From Stenotrophomonas maltophilia (GTDB lineage: Bacteria; Pseudomonadota; Gammaproteobacteria; Xanthomonadales; Xanthomonadaceae), in contig NZ_CP029773.1 of assembly GCF_003205835.1 (NCBI RefSeq), positions 3,814,501 to 3,878,500 on the forward strand: a stretch of 64,000 nucleotides of DNA, written 5' to 3'. The notes beneath the pieces are model-generated. The model ran no database searches. It saw nothing but the letters and a program-made list of their open reading frames with translations, and had not been told where the DNA came from. Below, in pieces: positions 1-8,859 of this stretch (the stretch's first letter is position 1; the number at the start of each line of letters is the position of its first letter). Made by a program: the position numbers and the translations under genes.

Positions 1-6
1 TCCAGA

Positions 7-231
7 ATGTGCGCTCACAGCGCTAAGAGAAGCCAAGCGCGATATCCAGCGGTGCTGCCCCCAGCAACGGAGGAGAACACGTTCTCCTCGCAGGTGCTCA
101 GTGACGTTGAAAAGCTGACGAAAATGCCGGCTGGCAGTTCCCGGCAGGAGCGCCTCAAGGAACATCTTTCCGTGATCAAAGCGCTTTCAGCCGAAGCGGA
201 TCGGCTGGGTGGCCTGCTCGATCAGGAGTGA
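7..231 (+). CDS. Small hypothetical protein, start uncertain
   Basis: An open frame of 74 codons that I do not recognise. The frame is still open to the left edge of the window, so the gene may begin upstream and the shown start is only the first ATG. The C-terminal half (about residues 43-74) is rich in charged residues and leucine and could form a helix or short coiled coil (RQERLKEHLSVIKAL). No signal peptide or membrane segment is visible. It ends 14 bases before the tRNA gene on the opposite strand. It could also be non-coding; support is limited to the open frame and helix-like composition. Confidence 0.35.
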   Translation: MCAHSAKRSQARYPAVLPPATEENTFSSQVLSDVEKLTKMPAGSSRQERLKEHLSVIKALSAEADRLGGLLDQE

Positions 232-244
232 TCGAGAGGCGGGA

Positions 245-318
245 TGGAGCGGGCGATGGGAATCGAACCCACGTCAGTAGCTTGGGAAGCTACAGCTCTA
301 CCATTGAGCTACGCCCGC
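245..318 (-). tRNA. tRNA-Gly (anticodon CCC)
   Basis: Read on the minus strand, this begins GCGGGCG and ends CGCCCGC-T-CCA, giving a perfect 7-bp acceptor stem with an encoded CCA tail. The anticodon arm is GTAGC-TTCCCAA-GCTAC, which places CCC at positions 34-36, and the T arm contains GGTTCGATTCC. The length of 74 including CCA is normal. The gene stands alone, with no second tRNA visible beside it. Confidence 0.95.
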
Positions 319-381
319 AGCGCGGATGAAAGTCTATGCGGAGGGACCGGTACAGCGCAATGGTGGCCACCGCATCCGCGA

Positions 382-421
382 GGGGTCAGAGCCCTCTCCT
401 TGCGGAAAGGGATCCGACCCC
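382..421. repeat. GGTCAGA-type palindromic repeat, copy 1
   Basis: Inverted repeat with arms of the form GGGGTCAGAGCCC and GGGATCCGACCCC around a short loop. It lies 12 bases beyond the stop of the convergent esterase gene and may act as its terminator. It is one of 13 related copies in the window. Confidence 0.8.
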
Positions 422-433
422 CGCGGTTGCTGC

Positions 434-2269
434 TTAGAACGTGCCGCTGAAGTTGGCGAACAGCGTCGCGTCCTGGGCACGCTTCTGCCCGGCCGATGCG
501 CTCAGGCCGAAGTTGCTCTGCAGCCCGAACAGCTCGGTACGGGCACCCAGCACCACGGTGGCGTAGTTCTTGTCGAAGTTCAGGCCCGGCACGCGGTAGC
601 TGCCCAGTTCCGGCAGGGTCTGCAGCCAGGCACTGGCCTGCTTGGTGTCTTCGAACTCGTGGTCGTAGGTCACCTGCGCGTACGGCTTGACGGTGCCGCC
701 ATCGAAGCGGGCCTGCCAACCGATGCGGCCGACGGTCGAGTCGACGTTCTGGCGGTCATAGCCCAGTGCGGTGGCCAGGGTGCCGGCCGCAGCACTTTCG
801 GTGTAACCGTCGATCTTCACCTTCTGCCAGATCACCGAAGCGATCGGGCCGTGGCGGAAACCGCCCTCGGTGCCGAACTCGTAACCAGCGTTCAGGGCAG
901 CGGTCAGGTTGCTGCCGTCCGGCGAACCACCGTGCTCGCGGGTGGCCGGGCCCAGCTGGACCTTGCGGTTCACGTCATAGGACAACCAGGTGTAGCTGAC
1001 CTGGCCATTGACCCAGATGCGGTCGTGGTACCAGCCCGCGAACAGACCGGCGGTGGTGTCCTTCTGGGTGAAGTCACCACGGCTGTTGCCGAAGTCGGCA
1101 TTGAGGCGGCCAAAGCCGGCGAAGCCGCCGAACACCATGCCGTCGCGCGCCCAGTCGATACCGAACAGGCCGGCCGGCGCCAGGCCGTCGTACAGGTCGG
1201 CGTGGTCATAGCGCTGCAGGTCACCGCGCACGCCGCCCCACCAGGACAGGCCGTCGGCCGGACGACCCCCCAAATGCATGCTGACCTGGTCGGCGCGCGA
1301 GCGGCCGATGGTCTGCGCCGAGTGGCTCAGCACCTGCTGCAGACGCGGGCCTTCCAGCACCGAAACCGCGTACTGGCCCAGCAGCTGGTGGCCGGCGGTG
1401 GTCGGATGCACGCCGTCGGCGAACAGGTAGGTGTTGGCCGCATCCGGGCTGACGTAGCTGGTCGGGTTGCAGGTCAGGATGCTCTGCGTCGAGTTGGCCG
1501 GGTCGATCTTGCAGGCGGTGCTGGTGACGTTGGTGAAACCGTACATGCCCGGGTTGGCAGCCACTTCGCCCAGCACGGTGAAGGTATCGAGCGGGATGAA
1601 CTCGATGCCGGCCTGCTTCAGGCCGCCGTACAGGGCCTTGTTGTAACCGGCCGACAGCGCGGTGGCGGCTGCGGCATTCGGGCCACGGAAGGCCGGGGTC
1701 AGGCCCACGTTCGGCAGGTTCGGCACCAGCACGTACTGCGCTCCAGCCTGCTTCAGCGCGCCGACCAGGGCGATCTGGTCGGTGACGGCCGCACCAATGA
1801 TGGCCTGCGCCTGCGCCGGCGCAGCGGCGGCGGCGAACAGGTCGTTGGCACCGCCCCACACCGTATACAGGACATTGGCGTCAGCCTTGCCGCCGTTCGC
1901 GGCCAGGTAGCGGGCCGCCTGCGACTTCAGCGACGGGATGGTTCCCATCGCGCTCGGAACGTCCACGCCGACGCGGGCACCACCCACCGCATAGTTGTCG
2001 CCGCTCTGGCCGTTGCCGTTGGCGGCGCCGTTGAGACCGTAGTAGTTGGCCACCTGCTGCGACCACACCCAGCCCGGGTTGGTGGTGAACTGGCCGGTGA
2101 CCGGCTGCACGCCAGGCGGCAGCAACGGCCGGAAGTAGCCGGCATCGGTGAGGCTGTCACCGAAGAACACGGCCTTGGAATACGGGGATTCGCCTGCCAT
2201 GGCCGGAAGCGCGGCCAGCGCGATCGCGGCCGCCATCAGGGAGCGGATCGGGCGTTTGCTGAGCAGCAT
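434..2269 (-). CDS. estA: GDSL-type autotransporter esterase (EstA-like)
   Basis: Secreted lipase/esterase anchored in the outer membrane by its own C-terminal barrel. The 611-residue product starts with a signal peptide ending near AMAG (residues 23-26). The GDSL block FFGDSLTDAG gives the nucleophile Ser39, a GGAND block lies at 139-143, and DGVHPT supplies Asp285 and His288, so the serine-hydrolase set is complete. Roughly the last 280 residues alternate like an autotransporter barrel and end in Phe. The length is close to Pseudomonas EstA. The ATG at 2269 is preceded by AGGAG and matches the signal peptide; the longer upstream frame is not needed. In Pseudomonas EstA affects rhamnolipid production and motility; a similar role here is only inference. 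Confidence 0.9.
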   Translation of the reverse strand: MLLSKRPIRSLMAAAIALAALPAMAGESPYSKAVFFGDSLTDAGYFRPLLPPGVQPVTGQFTTNPGWVWSQQVANYYGLNGAANGNGQSGDNYAVGGARVGVDVPSAMGTIPSLKSQAARYLAANGGKADANVLYTVWGGANDLFAAAAAPAQAQAIIGAAVTDQIALVGALKQAGAQYVLVPNLPNVGLTPAFRGPNAAAATALSAGYNKALYGGLKQAGIEFIPLDTFTVLGEVAANPGMYGFTNVTSTACKIDPANSTQSILTCNPTSYVSPDAANTYLFADGVHPTTAGHQLLGQYAVSVLEGPRLQQVLSHSAQTIGRSRADQVSMHLGGRPADGLSWWGGVRGDLQRYDHADLYDGLAPAGLFGIDWARDGMVFGGFAGFGRLNADFGNSRGDFTQKDTTAGLFAGWYHDRIWVNGQVSYTWLSYDVNRKVQLGPATREHGGSPDGSNLTAALNAGYEFGTEGGFRHGPIASVIWQKVKIDGYTESAAAGTLATALGYDRQNVDSTVGRIGWQARFDGGTVKPYAQVTYDHEFEDTKQASAWLQTLPELGSYRVPGLNFDKNYATVVLGARTELFGLQSNFGLSASAGQKRAQDATLFANFSGTF

Positions 2270-2476
2270 GTAAAGAACTCCTGTGGGGATATCGTTGAGG
2301 ACCCGGCGGACGTACGCCGGCGCACGGTGAATGGTTTCACTGCGCCGCCGTTTGCTCACGCTGCGCCGCCGCATGGATTGTCGCCTGACCGCGTGAAAAC
2401 CCGTTGTGCCGGAGCTGGCGCCCGGTTCAATTTGCAAACGTTCCGATCCCACCGGGCTATCGGCGACAATGCGCGG

Positions 2477-2677
2477 ATGAACATCCAGCTCAACGGCGAA
2501 CCCCGTACCCTGCCCGCTCTGGCGACCCTCCACGACCTGCTCGAAGCCGAGCAGCTGCTGCAGCGCCGGGTGGCGGTGGAGGTCAATGGCGAGATCGTCA
2601 GCCGCAGCCGCCATGGCGAGCATGTCCTTGCCGAAGGCGACGTGGTGGAGATCGTGCACGCGCTGGGCGGGGGCTGA
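2477..2677 (+). CDS. thiS: Sulfur carrier protein ThiS
   Basis: A 66-residue ubiquitin-like sulfur carrier for the thiazole moiety of thiamine. It begins MNIQLNGEPR and ends VHALGGG, the glycine tail that is adenylated and thiocarboxylated in the family. ThiG, its partner, is encoded 117 bases downstream. No TPP riboswitch could be recognised upstream and no thiF is in the window, so activation must be encoded elsewhere. The ATG at 2477 was chosen by alignment to typical ThiS N termini; longer readings of the same frame overlap the opposite-strand esterase. Confidence 0.9.
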   Translation: MNIQLNGEPRTLPALATLHDLLEAEQLLQRRVAVEVNGEIVSRSRHGEHVLAEGDVVEIVHALGGG

Positions 2678-2694
2678 GGCTGCTCGGGTTTTCA

Positions 2695-2735
2695 GGGGTC
2701 AGATCCCTTTGCCACAGGCAAAGGGATCTGACCCC
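2695..2735. repeat. GGTCAGA-type palindromic repeat, copy 2
   Basis: Near-perfect inverted repeat GGGGTCAGATCCCTTT ... AAAGGGATCTGACCCC between thiS and thiG. It can form a strong hairpin in the transcript between the two cotranscribed genes, so it could attenuate or stabilise the message. Confidence 0.85.
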
Positions 2736-2794
2736 ACGCTCGACCCCGCCCGCTGCGTGACCCCATCTTCAGGCGGATAAGCGATAATCGCGCC

Positions 2795-3589
2795 ATGAAC
2801 GTTCATGTCTCCCCCGATTCGCTGGTGATCGCCGGCAAGACCTATGGCTCGCGGCTGCTGACCGGCACCGGCAAGTTCAAGGATCTGGAAGAAACCCGCC
2901 TGGCCACCGAGGCTGCAGGCGCCCAGATCGTCACCGTGGCCATCCGCCGCACCAACATCGGGCAGAACCCGGGCGAGCCGAACCTGCTCGACGTGCTGCC
3001 GCCGGAGCGCTACACCATCCTGCCCAACACTGCGGGCTGCTACACCGCCGAAGACGCGGTGCGTACCTGCCGGCTGGCCCGTGAGCTGCTGGACGGCCAC
3101 AACCTGACCAAGCTGGAAGTGCTGGGCGACCAGAAGTCGCTGTACCCGGACGTGGTGCAGACCCTCAAGGCCGCCGAACAGCTGGTCAAGGACGGCTTCG
3201 AAGTGATGGTCTACACCTCCGACGACCCGATCCTGGCCAAGCGCCTGGAAGAAATCGGCTGCGCTGCGGTGATGCCGCTGGCCGCGCCGATCGGCTCGGG
3301 CCTGGGCATCCAGAACAAGTACAACCTGCTGCAGATCATCGAAGACGCCAAGGTGCCGATCATCGTCGACGCCGGCGTGGGCACCGCGTCGGATGCGGCG
3401 ATCGCGATGGAGCTGGGCTGCGACGGCGTGCTGATGAACACCGCCATTGCAGGTGCACGCAGCCCGGTGCTGATGGCCAGTGCCATGCGCAAGGCCGTCG
3501 AAGCCGGCCGCGAGGCCTTCCTGGCCGGGCGCATCCCGCGCAAGCGCTACGCCAGCGCCTCCTCCCCGGTGGATGGGTTGATCGGCTGA
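2795..3589 (+). CDS. thiG: Thiazole synthase ThiG
   Basis: Condenses 1-deoxy-xylulose 5-phosphate, a glycine-derived imine and ThiS-thiocarboxylate into the thiazole phosphate of thiamine. The 264-residue protein is of normal length and shows the (beta/alpha)8 family signatures: [10 protein letters not shown] with the Schiff-base lysine Lys106, and the phosphate-binding segments PIGSGLGI and [11 protein letters not shown]. It follows thiS, and its stop shares one base with the start of trmB (TGATG), so thiS-thiG-trmB probably forms one transcript. Confidence 0.97.
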   Translation: MNVHVSPDSLVIAGKTYGSRLLTGTGKFKDLEETRLATEAAGAQIVTVAIRRTNIGQNPGEPNLLDVLPPERYTILPNTAGCYTAEDAVRTCRLARELLDGHNLTKLEVLGDQKSLYPDVVQTLKAAEQLVKDGFEVMVYTSDDPILAKRLEEIGCAAVMPLAAPIGSGLGIQNKYNLLQIIEDAKVPIIVDAGVGTASDAAIAMELGCDGVLMNTAIAGARSPVLMASAMRKAVEAGREAFLAGRIPRKRYASASSPVDGLIG

Positions 3590-4323
3590 TGACCAATCCC
3601 TTCGACAGCGCCGGTTCCAAGGCTCCGCCCAAGCCCTTCACCGTGAGCGAGGGCCGCCGCGAGGTGCGCAGCTTCGTATTGCGCCAGGGCCGCTTCACGC
3701 CTGCCCAGCAGCGCGCGTTCGACGAACGCTGGCCGCGCTTCGGCATCGACTACAACGGCCAGCCGCGTGACCTGGACGCCACCTTCGGGCGCCCGGCGCA
3801 CAAGGTGCTGGAAATCGGCTTCGGCAATGGTGCCGCGCTGCGCTTCGCTGCCCAGCACGACCCGTCGCGCGACTACATCGGCATCGAGGTGCACGCCCCC
3901 GGCGTGGGTCGCCTGCTGAACGCGCTGGCCGACGACAACGCCGACCATGTGCGCCTGTACCACCACGATGCCGTGGAAGTGCTGCAGAACGAGATTGCCG
4001 ATGGCGCGCTGGATGAAGTGCGCATCTACTTCCCGGACCCGTGGCACAAGAAGCGCCACAACAAGCGCCGCCTGCTGCAGCCTGCATTTGCCGAGCTGCT
4101 GGTGCGCAAGCTGCGCCCGGGTGGCCGCCTGCACTGCGCCACCGACTGGGAGGACTACGCCGAGCAGATGTGGGACGTGCTCGATGCCACCGCCGGCCTG
4201 GTCAACCGCGCCGGCCCGCGTGGCAGCGTGCCGCGCCCGGACTGGCGCCCGCAGACCCACTTCGAGACCCGCGGCCAGAAGCTCGGCCATGGCGTCTGGG
4301 ACCTGCTGTACGACCGCACCTGA
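3589..4323 (+). CDS. trmB: tRNA (guanine-N7-)-methyltransferase
   Basis: Uses S-adenosylmethionine to form m7G46 in the variable loop of tRNAs. The 244-residue product has the SAM-binding motif EIGFGNG (residues 75-81) and the family hallmark [15 protein letters not shown] (147-161). The start overlaps the thiG stop by one base, which argues for translational coupling. Combining a thiamine gene and a tRNA-modification gene in one operon is a positional fact, not evidence for a shared pathway. Confidence 0.97.
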   Translation: MTNPFDSAGSKAPPKPFTVSEGRREVRSFVLRQGRFTPAQQRAFDERWPRFGIDYNGQPRDLDATFGRPAHKVLEIGFGNGAALRFAAQHDPSRDYIGIEVHAPGVGRLLNALADDNADHVRLYHHDAVEVLQNEIADGALDEVRIYFPDPWHKKRHNKRRLLQPAFAELLVRKLRPGGRLHCATDWEDYAEQMWDVLDATAGLVNRAGPRGSVPRPDWRPQTHFETRGQKLGHGVWDLLYDRT

Positions 4324-4350
4324 CGATCGCCTGAGGACACCGCTCCCCAC

Positions 4351-6198
4351 ATGGATACCGCGCTGACGCTGACCAACGACATGAAGCTCGTGCTCGGGCT
4401 GGTCGGCTTCACGATGGCGATGTTCCTGTTCGAACGCATCCGCGCCGACGTGGTCGCGCTGGTGGTCCTGGTGGTTCTCGGTGTCACCGGCCTGATCGCG
4501 CCGGAGGAGATCTTCGGCGGTTTCTCCGGTAACGCGGTGATGAGCATCATCGCCACCACCATCCTCGGTGCGGGCCTGGACCGCACCGGGGCGCTGAACC
4601 GGCTGGCCGCGTGGCTGCTGCGGCGTGGCCATGGCGTCGAGCAGCGGCTGTTGATGATGACCACGGCCATTGCCGGCCTGAATTCCTCTTTCATGCAGAA
4701 CCCGTCGGTGATGGCGCTGTACCTGCCGGTCGCCTCGCGACTGGCCGCGCGCACCGGGTTGACCCTGCAGCGCCTGCTGCTGCCCATTTCGGCGGCAATC
4801 GTGATGGGTGGTGCGCTGACCATGGTCGGCAATTCACCGCTGATCCTGCTGAACGATCTGCTGGCCTCGGCCAACAACAACCTGCCTTCCGGCCTGGCCA
4901 CCATCGAGCCGCTGCGCATGTTCGCGCCACTGCCGATCGGCGTGGCACTGCTGATCGCCTCGCTGCTGTACTTCCGCTATTACGGCGACCGCAAGCTGGT
5001 GGAAGAGGAAAGCCTGGTCAACGACGGGGTCACCCCGGCACGCACCGAGAGTTACTTCGCCAAGACCTACGGCATCGAAGGCGATGTGTTCGAGCTGGTG
5101 GTCAGTGCCGAAAGCCCGCTGGTCGGCATGACCCTGGGCGAGGCGGAGAACCTGCACGATGCCCCGCTGCTGCTTGCCTTGAAGACCGGCAACGACACCC
5201 GCCTGGCACCGCCGGCGGAGATGCGCATCTGGGTCGGCAGCGTGCTCGGCGCGATGGGCCCGCGCGAGCAGATCAGCGACTTCGCGCAGAACCAGTTCCT
5301 GCGCATGTCCTCTCGCCTGAAGCATCTGGGCGACCTGTTCAACCCCAGCCGCGCCGGCATTTCCGAGGCCGTGGTGCCGCCGACCTCGAACGTGATCGGC
5401 AAGAGCGCGGCCGACCTGCGCCTGCGCAAGGAGCGCGGTATCAGCCTGCTGGCGATCAACCGCGACAAGCAGGTGATCCGCGAGGACGTGCGCGACGTGC
5501 AGCTGCGCGCCGGCGACATGCTGGTGTTCCACAGCATCTGGACCGACCTGGCGCAGGCCGCCCGCAGCCGCGACTTCGTGGTGGTGACCGACTACCCGAC
5601 CGGCGAGCAGCGCCCGCACAAGTTCAAGATCGCGATGGCGATCTTCGCGCTGACCATCCTGATCGCGCTGACCAGCAAGCTGCCGGTGGCGCTGACGCTG
5701 ATGACCGGCGTGGCCGGCATGCTGCTGACCGGCGTGCTGCGCATGGACGAGGCCTATGCCTCGATCAACTGGAAGACGGTGTTCATGATGGCCGGGCTGA
5801 TTCCGCTCGGCTGGGCGATGGATTCCAGTGGCGCGGCGGCCTGGGTGGCCGGCCATACCATCGACAAGCTGCCCACCGGCATACCGGTGTGGGTACTGGA
5901 GGTGGCGCTGGCGCTGCTGACCACGGCGTTCTCGCTGGTGATCAGCCATGTGGGCGCGACCATCGTGATGGTGCCCATTGCAGTGAACCTGGCGTTGGCG
6001 GCGGGCGGCAATCCGACGGCGTTCGCGCTGATCGTGGCGCTGTCGGCGTCCAATAACCTGATGACGGCCTCCAATCCGGTGATCTCGATGATCACGGGGC
6101 CGGCCAACTACACACCGCGTGAGATGTGGCGGGTCGGCGGCCCGCTGTCGCTGATCTACACGCTGGTGGTGGTGTTGATGATCAACCTGATGTTCTGA
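4351..6198 (+). CDS. SLC13-family anion permease with two TrkA-C domains
   Basis: A 615-residue inner-membrane transporter of the ion-transporter superfamily. Clusters of hydrophobic helices lie at both ends (about residues 5-215 and 430-615). The middle (about 230-410) is soluble and contains two TrkA-C-like modules, seen in FELVVSAESPLVGMTLGEAE and in VIGKSAADLRLRKERGISLL. Family members of this layout carry sulfate, dicarboxylates or other anions with sodium; the substrate cannot be read from the sequence. The ATG at 4351 lies 27 bases after trmB, so it could be the last gene of the same transcript. Confidence 0.85.
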   Translation: MDTALTLTNDMKLVLGLVGFTMAMFLFERIRADVVALVVLVVLGVTGLIAPEEIFGGFSGNAVMSIIATTILGAGLDRTGALNRLAAWLLRRGHGVEQRLLMMTTAIAGLNSSFMQNPSVMALYLPVASRLAARTGLTLQRLLLPISAAIVMGGALTMVGNSPLILLNDLLASANNNLPSGLATIEPLRMFAPLPIGVALLIASLLYFRYYGDRKLVEEESLVNDGVTPARTESYFAKTYGIEGDVFELVVSAESPLVGMTLGEAENLHDAPLLLALKTGNDTRLAPPAEMRIWVGSVLGAMGPREQISDFAQNQFLRMSSRLKHLGDLFNPSRAGISEAVVPPTSNVIGKSAADLRLRKERGISLLAINRDKQVIREDVRDVQLRAGDMLVFHSIWTDLAQAARSRDFVVVTDYPTGEQRPHKFKIAMAIFALTILIALTSKLPVALTLMTGVAGMLLTGVLRMDEAYASINWKTVFMMAGLIPLGWAMDSSGAAAWVAGHTIDKLPTGIPVWVLEVALALLTTAFSLVISHVGATIVMVPIAVNLALAAGGNPTAFALIVALSASNNLMTASNPVISMITGPANYTPREMWRVGGPLSLIYTLVVVLMINLMF

Positions 6199-6236
6199 GG
6201 TTGGGGTTTGTTGGCAGGGCTGCGCCCTGCACCCCG

Positions 6237-6259
6237 GTAGTGCCGGCCGCTGGCCGGCA
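6237..6259 (+). repeat. SMAG-type REP hairpin
   Basis: GTAGTGCCGGCC-GCT-GGCCGGCA, the GTAG-headed hairpin typical of Stenotrophomonas SMAG repeats. It is followed by CAACAG-type short repeats and long palindrome copy A. Confidence 0.9.
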
Positions 6260-6292
6260 ACCTCAACAGCAGAAGCGTGCATTTCGTGGGAT

Positions 6293-6394
6293 GGCGGGGT
6301 GGGTCCGGTTGCGGGGGACGCCGTAAACCCGTCCCTGGGGGCTTGGCCGCGGCATCCATGCCGCGGACACCCCCGCAACCGGACCCACCCCGCC
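6293..6394 (+). repeat. Long palindrome, copy A
   Basis: Outer arms of 25 bp (6293-6317 and 6370-6394) pair perfectly and contain GGGTCCGGTTGCGGGG. The loop holds ACGCCGTAAACCCGTCCC and an inner hairpin CCGCGGCAT-CC-ATGCCGCGG. Right flank CTTCGACAGATTC is shared with other copies. Confidence 0.9.
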
Positions 6395-6443
6395 TTCGAC
6401 AGATTCATGCGAGCTGTCGAAACGGCATTCCGTGCTGCTGTTG

Positions 6444-6519
6444 GTAGGTGTCGACCTTGGTCGACACAGTAGATCCACGCCATGCGTGGATGCTCTTGTA
6501 GAGTCGAGCCATGCTCGAC
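6444..6519 (+). repeat. Three tandem GTAG-headed hairpins
   Basis: Three hairpins in direct order, each starting GTAG: GTAGGTGTCGACC/GGTCGACAC (6444-6467), GTAGATCCACGC/GCGTGGA (6469-6490) and GTAGAGTCGAGC/GCTCGAC (6498-6519). The stems differ while the GTAG head is constant, as in SMAG subfamilies. Confidence 0.85.
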
Positions 6520-6534
6520 TGCTCCTGGCTTGAT

Positions 6535-6575
6535 GGGGTCAGAGCCGCTTTCCTGCGGAAAACGGATCCGACCCC
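6535..6575. repeat. GGTCAGA-type palindromic repeat, copy 3
   Basis: Arms GGGGTCAGAGCCG and CGGATCCGACCCC around a loop, 10 bases from the stop of the Rieske gene on the minus strand, for which it may serve as terminator. Confidence 0.8.
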
Positions 6576-6585
6576 TGGCCTGGAC

Positions 6586-6921
6586 TCAGGCGAGATAAAC
6601 CTGCCCGTCGCGCACGTCCACCGGCACCGCGCGCAGGCGGTCGCCCTTGCAGGGGCCAGCGATGCAGTCGCCGCTGTCCAGCGCGAACGAGGCACCGTGG
6701 GCGGCACACACCAGGTGGCCCTCGCGGCTCTTCAGGAACTGGCCCGGGGCCCAGTCCAGGCGACGGCCCGCGTGCGGGCAGATGTTCAGGAACGCACGCA
6801 CCTGCGCGCCATCGCGGTACAGCACCAGCGATTCGGCATCGCCATCGACCACCGCTTCGACCTCGGCAAACGCGCCATCGGCAATGGCATCAAGGGCGAT
6901 CAGGGCAGCGGCGGCAGTCAT
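6586..6921 (-). CDS. Small Rieske [2Fe-2S] protein
   Basis: A 111-residue protein that is essentially one Rieske domain. The cluster ligands are visible as CPH (Cys48, His50) and CAAH (Cys72, His75). It has no membrane helix or signal peptide, so it is probably a cytoplasmic ferredoxin-type electron carrier. No oxygenase or reductase partner is encoded nearby. The ATG at 6921 gives the usual family length; the longer frame adds an unrelated N terminus. Its physiological partner is unknown. Confidence 0.85.
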   Translation of the reverse strand: MTAAAALIALDAIADGAFAEVEAVVDGDAESLVLYRDGAQVRAFLNICPHAGRRLDWAPGQFLKSREGHLVCAAHGASFALDSGDCIAGPCKGDRLRAVPVDVRDGQVYLA

Positions 6922-6996
6922 GGCGAAGGCTCGGACAGTAAACCTGCATTGTCGCACGCCCACTCAGGTGACTGGCTGCGACATGAACACAAGTCA

Positions 6997-7024
6997 TTGA
7001 TCCGTAATAAGCACAGGCTATATT
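6997..7024 (+). promoter_or_regulatory. Candidate sigma-70-like promoter
   Basis: An AT-rich island in otherwise GC-rich DNA has TTGATC and TATATT separated by 16 bases. It faces the small membrane-protein gene. The -10 matches the consensus in five of six positions, the -35 in four. Confidence 0.4.
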
Positions 7025-7099
7025 TAACGAGTTTTTCACTCAATGACAGTGGCGCGTCCCGATACTCTGGTTTCGCTGATCCCAGCCTATCGAGCCGCC

Positions 7100-7381
7100 A
7101 TGTTCAATCGCGCATCCGCCTTCAACCAGTTCCGCACCCTGTTCGCGCCGCGCAAGCCGCGTCACCCGTTGGTGCGCGTTGCCGTGGGCCTGCTCGGCCT
7201 GGCGATCCTGGCCGCGATGGTGTTCATCGGCGTGTTCGTCGGTGCGGCGATGATCCTGGTCGGCCTGGCGTGGAAGCTGCTGGCCTCGCGCAAGCCGGGC
7301 GTTGCCCGTCCGGTCGATCCGACCGTGGTCGAAGGCGAGTACCGCGTGGTGCGCAAGCCGGTGCTGCCGGCCTCGCGTTGA
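7100..7381 (+). CDS. Small hypothetical membrane protein
   Basis: A 93-residue protein that I do not recognise. It has a basic N terminus (RTLFAPRKPRH), one long hydrophobic segment (VGLLGLAILAAMVFIGVFVG and following, possibly a hairpin of two helices) and a short polar tail. An upstream in-frame ATG at 7043 would add 19 residues; neither start has a clear ribosome-binding site. The candidate promoter at 6997-7024 would allow either. Confidence 0.6.
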   Translation: MFNRASAFNQFRTLFAPRKPRHPLVRVAVGLLGLAILAAMVFIGVFVGAAMILVGLAWKLLASRKPGVARPVDPTVVEGEYRVVRKPVLPASR

Positions 7382-7456
7382 TCCACGCCCTCCGCGCCCG
7401 CTGACGGCGGGCGCCATGCGTTCTAGACTGCGGGCACGCCCTTCCTGGATGCCCGC

Positions 7457-8173
7457 ATGTCCGATGTCTCCGATGTGATCCCTGCCGTAGCCCTGCCGCG
7501 TGTGCCGGTAGCCGGTGGCGGCAGCTTCCCCGTGCACCGTATCTACTGCGTCGGCCGCAACTTCGCCGACCATGCCCGCGAAATGGGCGCAGCAGTGCCG
7601 GCGACCGACGATCGCGGCCGTCCGATGTTCTTCAGCAAGCCGGCCGATGCGATCGTGGTCGGCCACGACGATGCCATTCCCTATCCCCCGGCAACCGCCA
7701 ACCTGCACCACGAAGTGGAGCTGGTGGTGGCGATCGGCCGTGATGCGCCAGCCGGCGAACTGGCCGTGGCCGATGCCGACGCTCTGGTCTACGGCTATGC
7801 CGTCGGACTGGACCTGACCCGCCGCGACCTGCAGGCCGCCGCCAAGGACAAGGGCCACCCGTGGGATGCGGCCAAGGGCTTCGATGCCTCTGCGCCGATC
7901 AGCGAGATCGTGCATGCCGCTGAAGTGGGCGACCTCGCCGCGCTGAACCTGTCGCTGGAGGTCAACGGCGAGGTACGCCAACAGGCGCTGCTGGACCAGA
8001 TGATCTGGAACGTGCCGGAGATCCTGCACGAGCTGTCCAAGCTGTGGCAGCTGCGTGCCGGCGACCTGGTGTTCATGGGCACCCCGTCCGGGGTGGCTGC
8101 GCTGAAACCCGGCGACCGCTTCAGTGCCCGACTGGAAAACGTGGCCGAGCGCCACGGCGTGATCGCCGGCTGA
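7457..8173 (+). CDS. Fumarylacetoacetate hydrolase family protein
   Basis: A 238-residue enzyme of the FAH fold, which hydrolyses or isomerises beta-diketo acids using a divalent metal. The metal ligands are visible in [13 protein letters not shown] and in [10 protein letters not shown], followed by the conserved KGFD segment and [10 protein letters not shown]. The size fits the short single-domain members such as fumarylpyruvate hydrolase or oxaloacetate-tautomerase-like proteins; sequence alone does not decide the substrate. It sits 55 bases before mscL and may share its transcript. Confidence 0.88.
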   Translation: MSDVSDVIPAVALPRVPVAGGGSFPVHRIYCVGRNFADHAREMGAAVPATDDRGRPMFFSKPADAIVVGHDDAIPYPPATANLHHEVELVVAIGRDAPAGELAVADADALVYGYAVGLDLTRRDLQAAAKDKGHPWDAAKGFDASAPISEIVHAAEVGDLAALNLSLEVNGEVRQQALLDQMIWNVPEILHELSKLWQLRAGDLVFMGTPSGVAALKPGDRFSARLENVAERHGVIAG

Positions 8174-8228
8174 CATCACCTGCGCTACCCTGCGCGCTGT
8201 CCACTTCCCCCACCGGAGAAAAACAACA

Positions 8229-8633
8229 ATGGGAATGCTCACCGAGTTCAAGGAATTCGCGATGCGCGGCAACGTCATCGACCTCGCCGTCGGCGTGGTG
8301 ATCGGCGCGGCCTTCGGCAAGATCGTGACCGCCCTGGTCGAGAAGATCATCATGCCGCCGCTGGGCATGCTGATCGGCAAGGTGGATTTCTCGCAGCTGG
8401 CCTGGACGTTGTCACCGGCCAGCATCGGCGCCGATGGCAAGGAGATCCCGGCCGTGGTGATCGGCTACGGTGACTTCATCAATACGCTGATCCAGTTCGT
8501 GATCGTGGCCTTCGCCATCTTCCTGGTGGTCAAGACGATCAACCGCCTGTCGCGCAAGCAGGAAGCCGCACCGGCCGCACCGGCCGAGGAAGTGGTGCTG
8601 CTGCGCGAGATCCGCGACAGCCTGAAGAAGTAA
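8229..8633 (+). CDS. mscL: Large-conductance mechanosensitive channel
   Basis: A pentameric inner-membrane channel that opens under membrane tension and releases solutes during hypo-osmotic shock. The 134-residue product has the typical N-terminal amphipathic helix ([20 protein letters not shown]), a first helix [11 protein letters not shown], a second helix near [13 protein letters not shown], and the charged C-terminal bundle with [17 protein letters not shown] precedes the ATG at 8229. The length is normal. Confidence 0.97.
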   Translation: MGMLTEFKEFAMRGNVIDLAVGVVIGAAFGKIVTALVEKIIMPPLGMLIGKVDFSQLAWTLSPASIGADGKEIPAVVIGYGDFINTLIQFVIVAFAIFLVVKTINRLSRKQEAAPAAPAEEVVLLREIRDSLKK

Positions 8634-8645
8634 GGCCGCCTACCG

Positions 8646-8709
8646 GTAGTGCCGGCCGCTGGCCGGCAAGGTCGGAACAACCGTGGTGCCGGCCGGCGGC
8701 CGGCACTAC
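8646..8709. repeat. Inverted pair of SMAG-type hairpins
   Basis: One GTAG-headed hairpin (8646-8668) and a second in opposite orientation (8687-8709, ending GGCACTAC). Together they could fold into one larger cruciform after mscL. Confidence 0.9.
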
Positions 8710-8720
8710 CGCGGCTGCAC

Positions 8721-8746
8721 GAAAGCCCCGCCCCGGCGGGGCTTTC
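8721..8746 (+). terminator. Hairpin after mscL
   Basis: GAAAGCCCCG ... CGGGGCTTTC forms a 10-bp stem, with only a weak T-rich tail (GCTTTCGCTTTG). It is the likely end of the mscL transcript. Confidence 0.5.
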
Positions 8747-8859
8747 GCTTTGCCGGACGTGGCGGAAAACAGCGTTCGCGGCAGCCATGACCTCCCGCCC
8801 ATGCGCCGGGCTGAACGACTGTTAAGCTCCAAGGCTTAGGTCCCTTCCCGGAGTTGTCC

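Larger units (their letters stand above)
6199..6585. other. Gene-free stretch packed with repeats
   Basis: No gene is seen here. From left to right it holds a SMAG hairpin, long palindrome copy A, three tandem GTAG hairpins and a GGTCAGA-type palindrome. These are listed separately. Confidence 0.85.

Noticed and set aside
2270..2476. TPP riboswitch upstream of thiS
   Set aside because: No CTGAGA-type thi-box or the expected helix pattern could be found in the 207-bp gap.
326..2677. Very long plus-strand frame across the esterase gene
   Set aside because: It is the antisense shadow of the autotransporter gene in GC-rich DNA. Only its last 66 codons (thiS) are a real gene.
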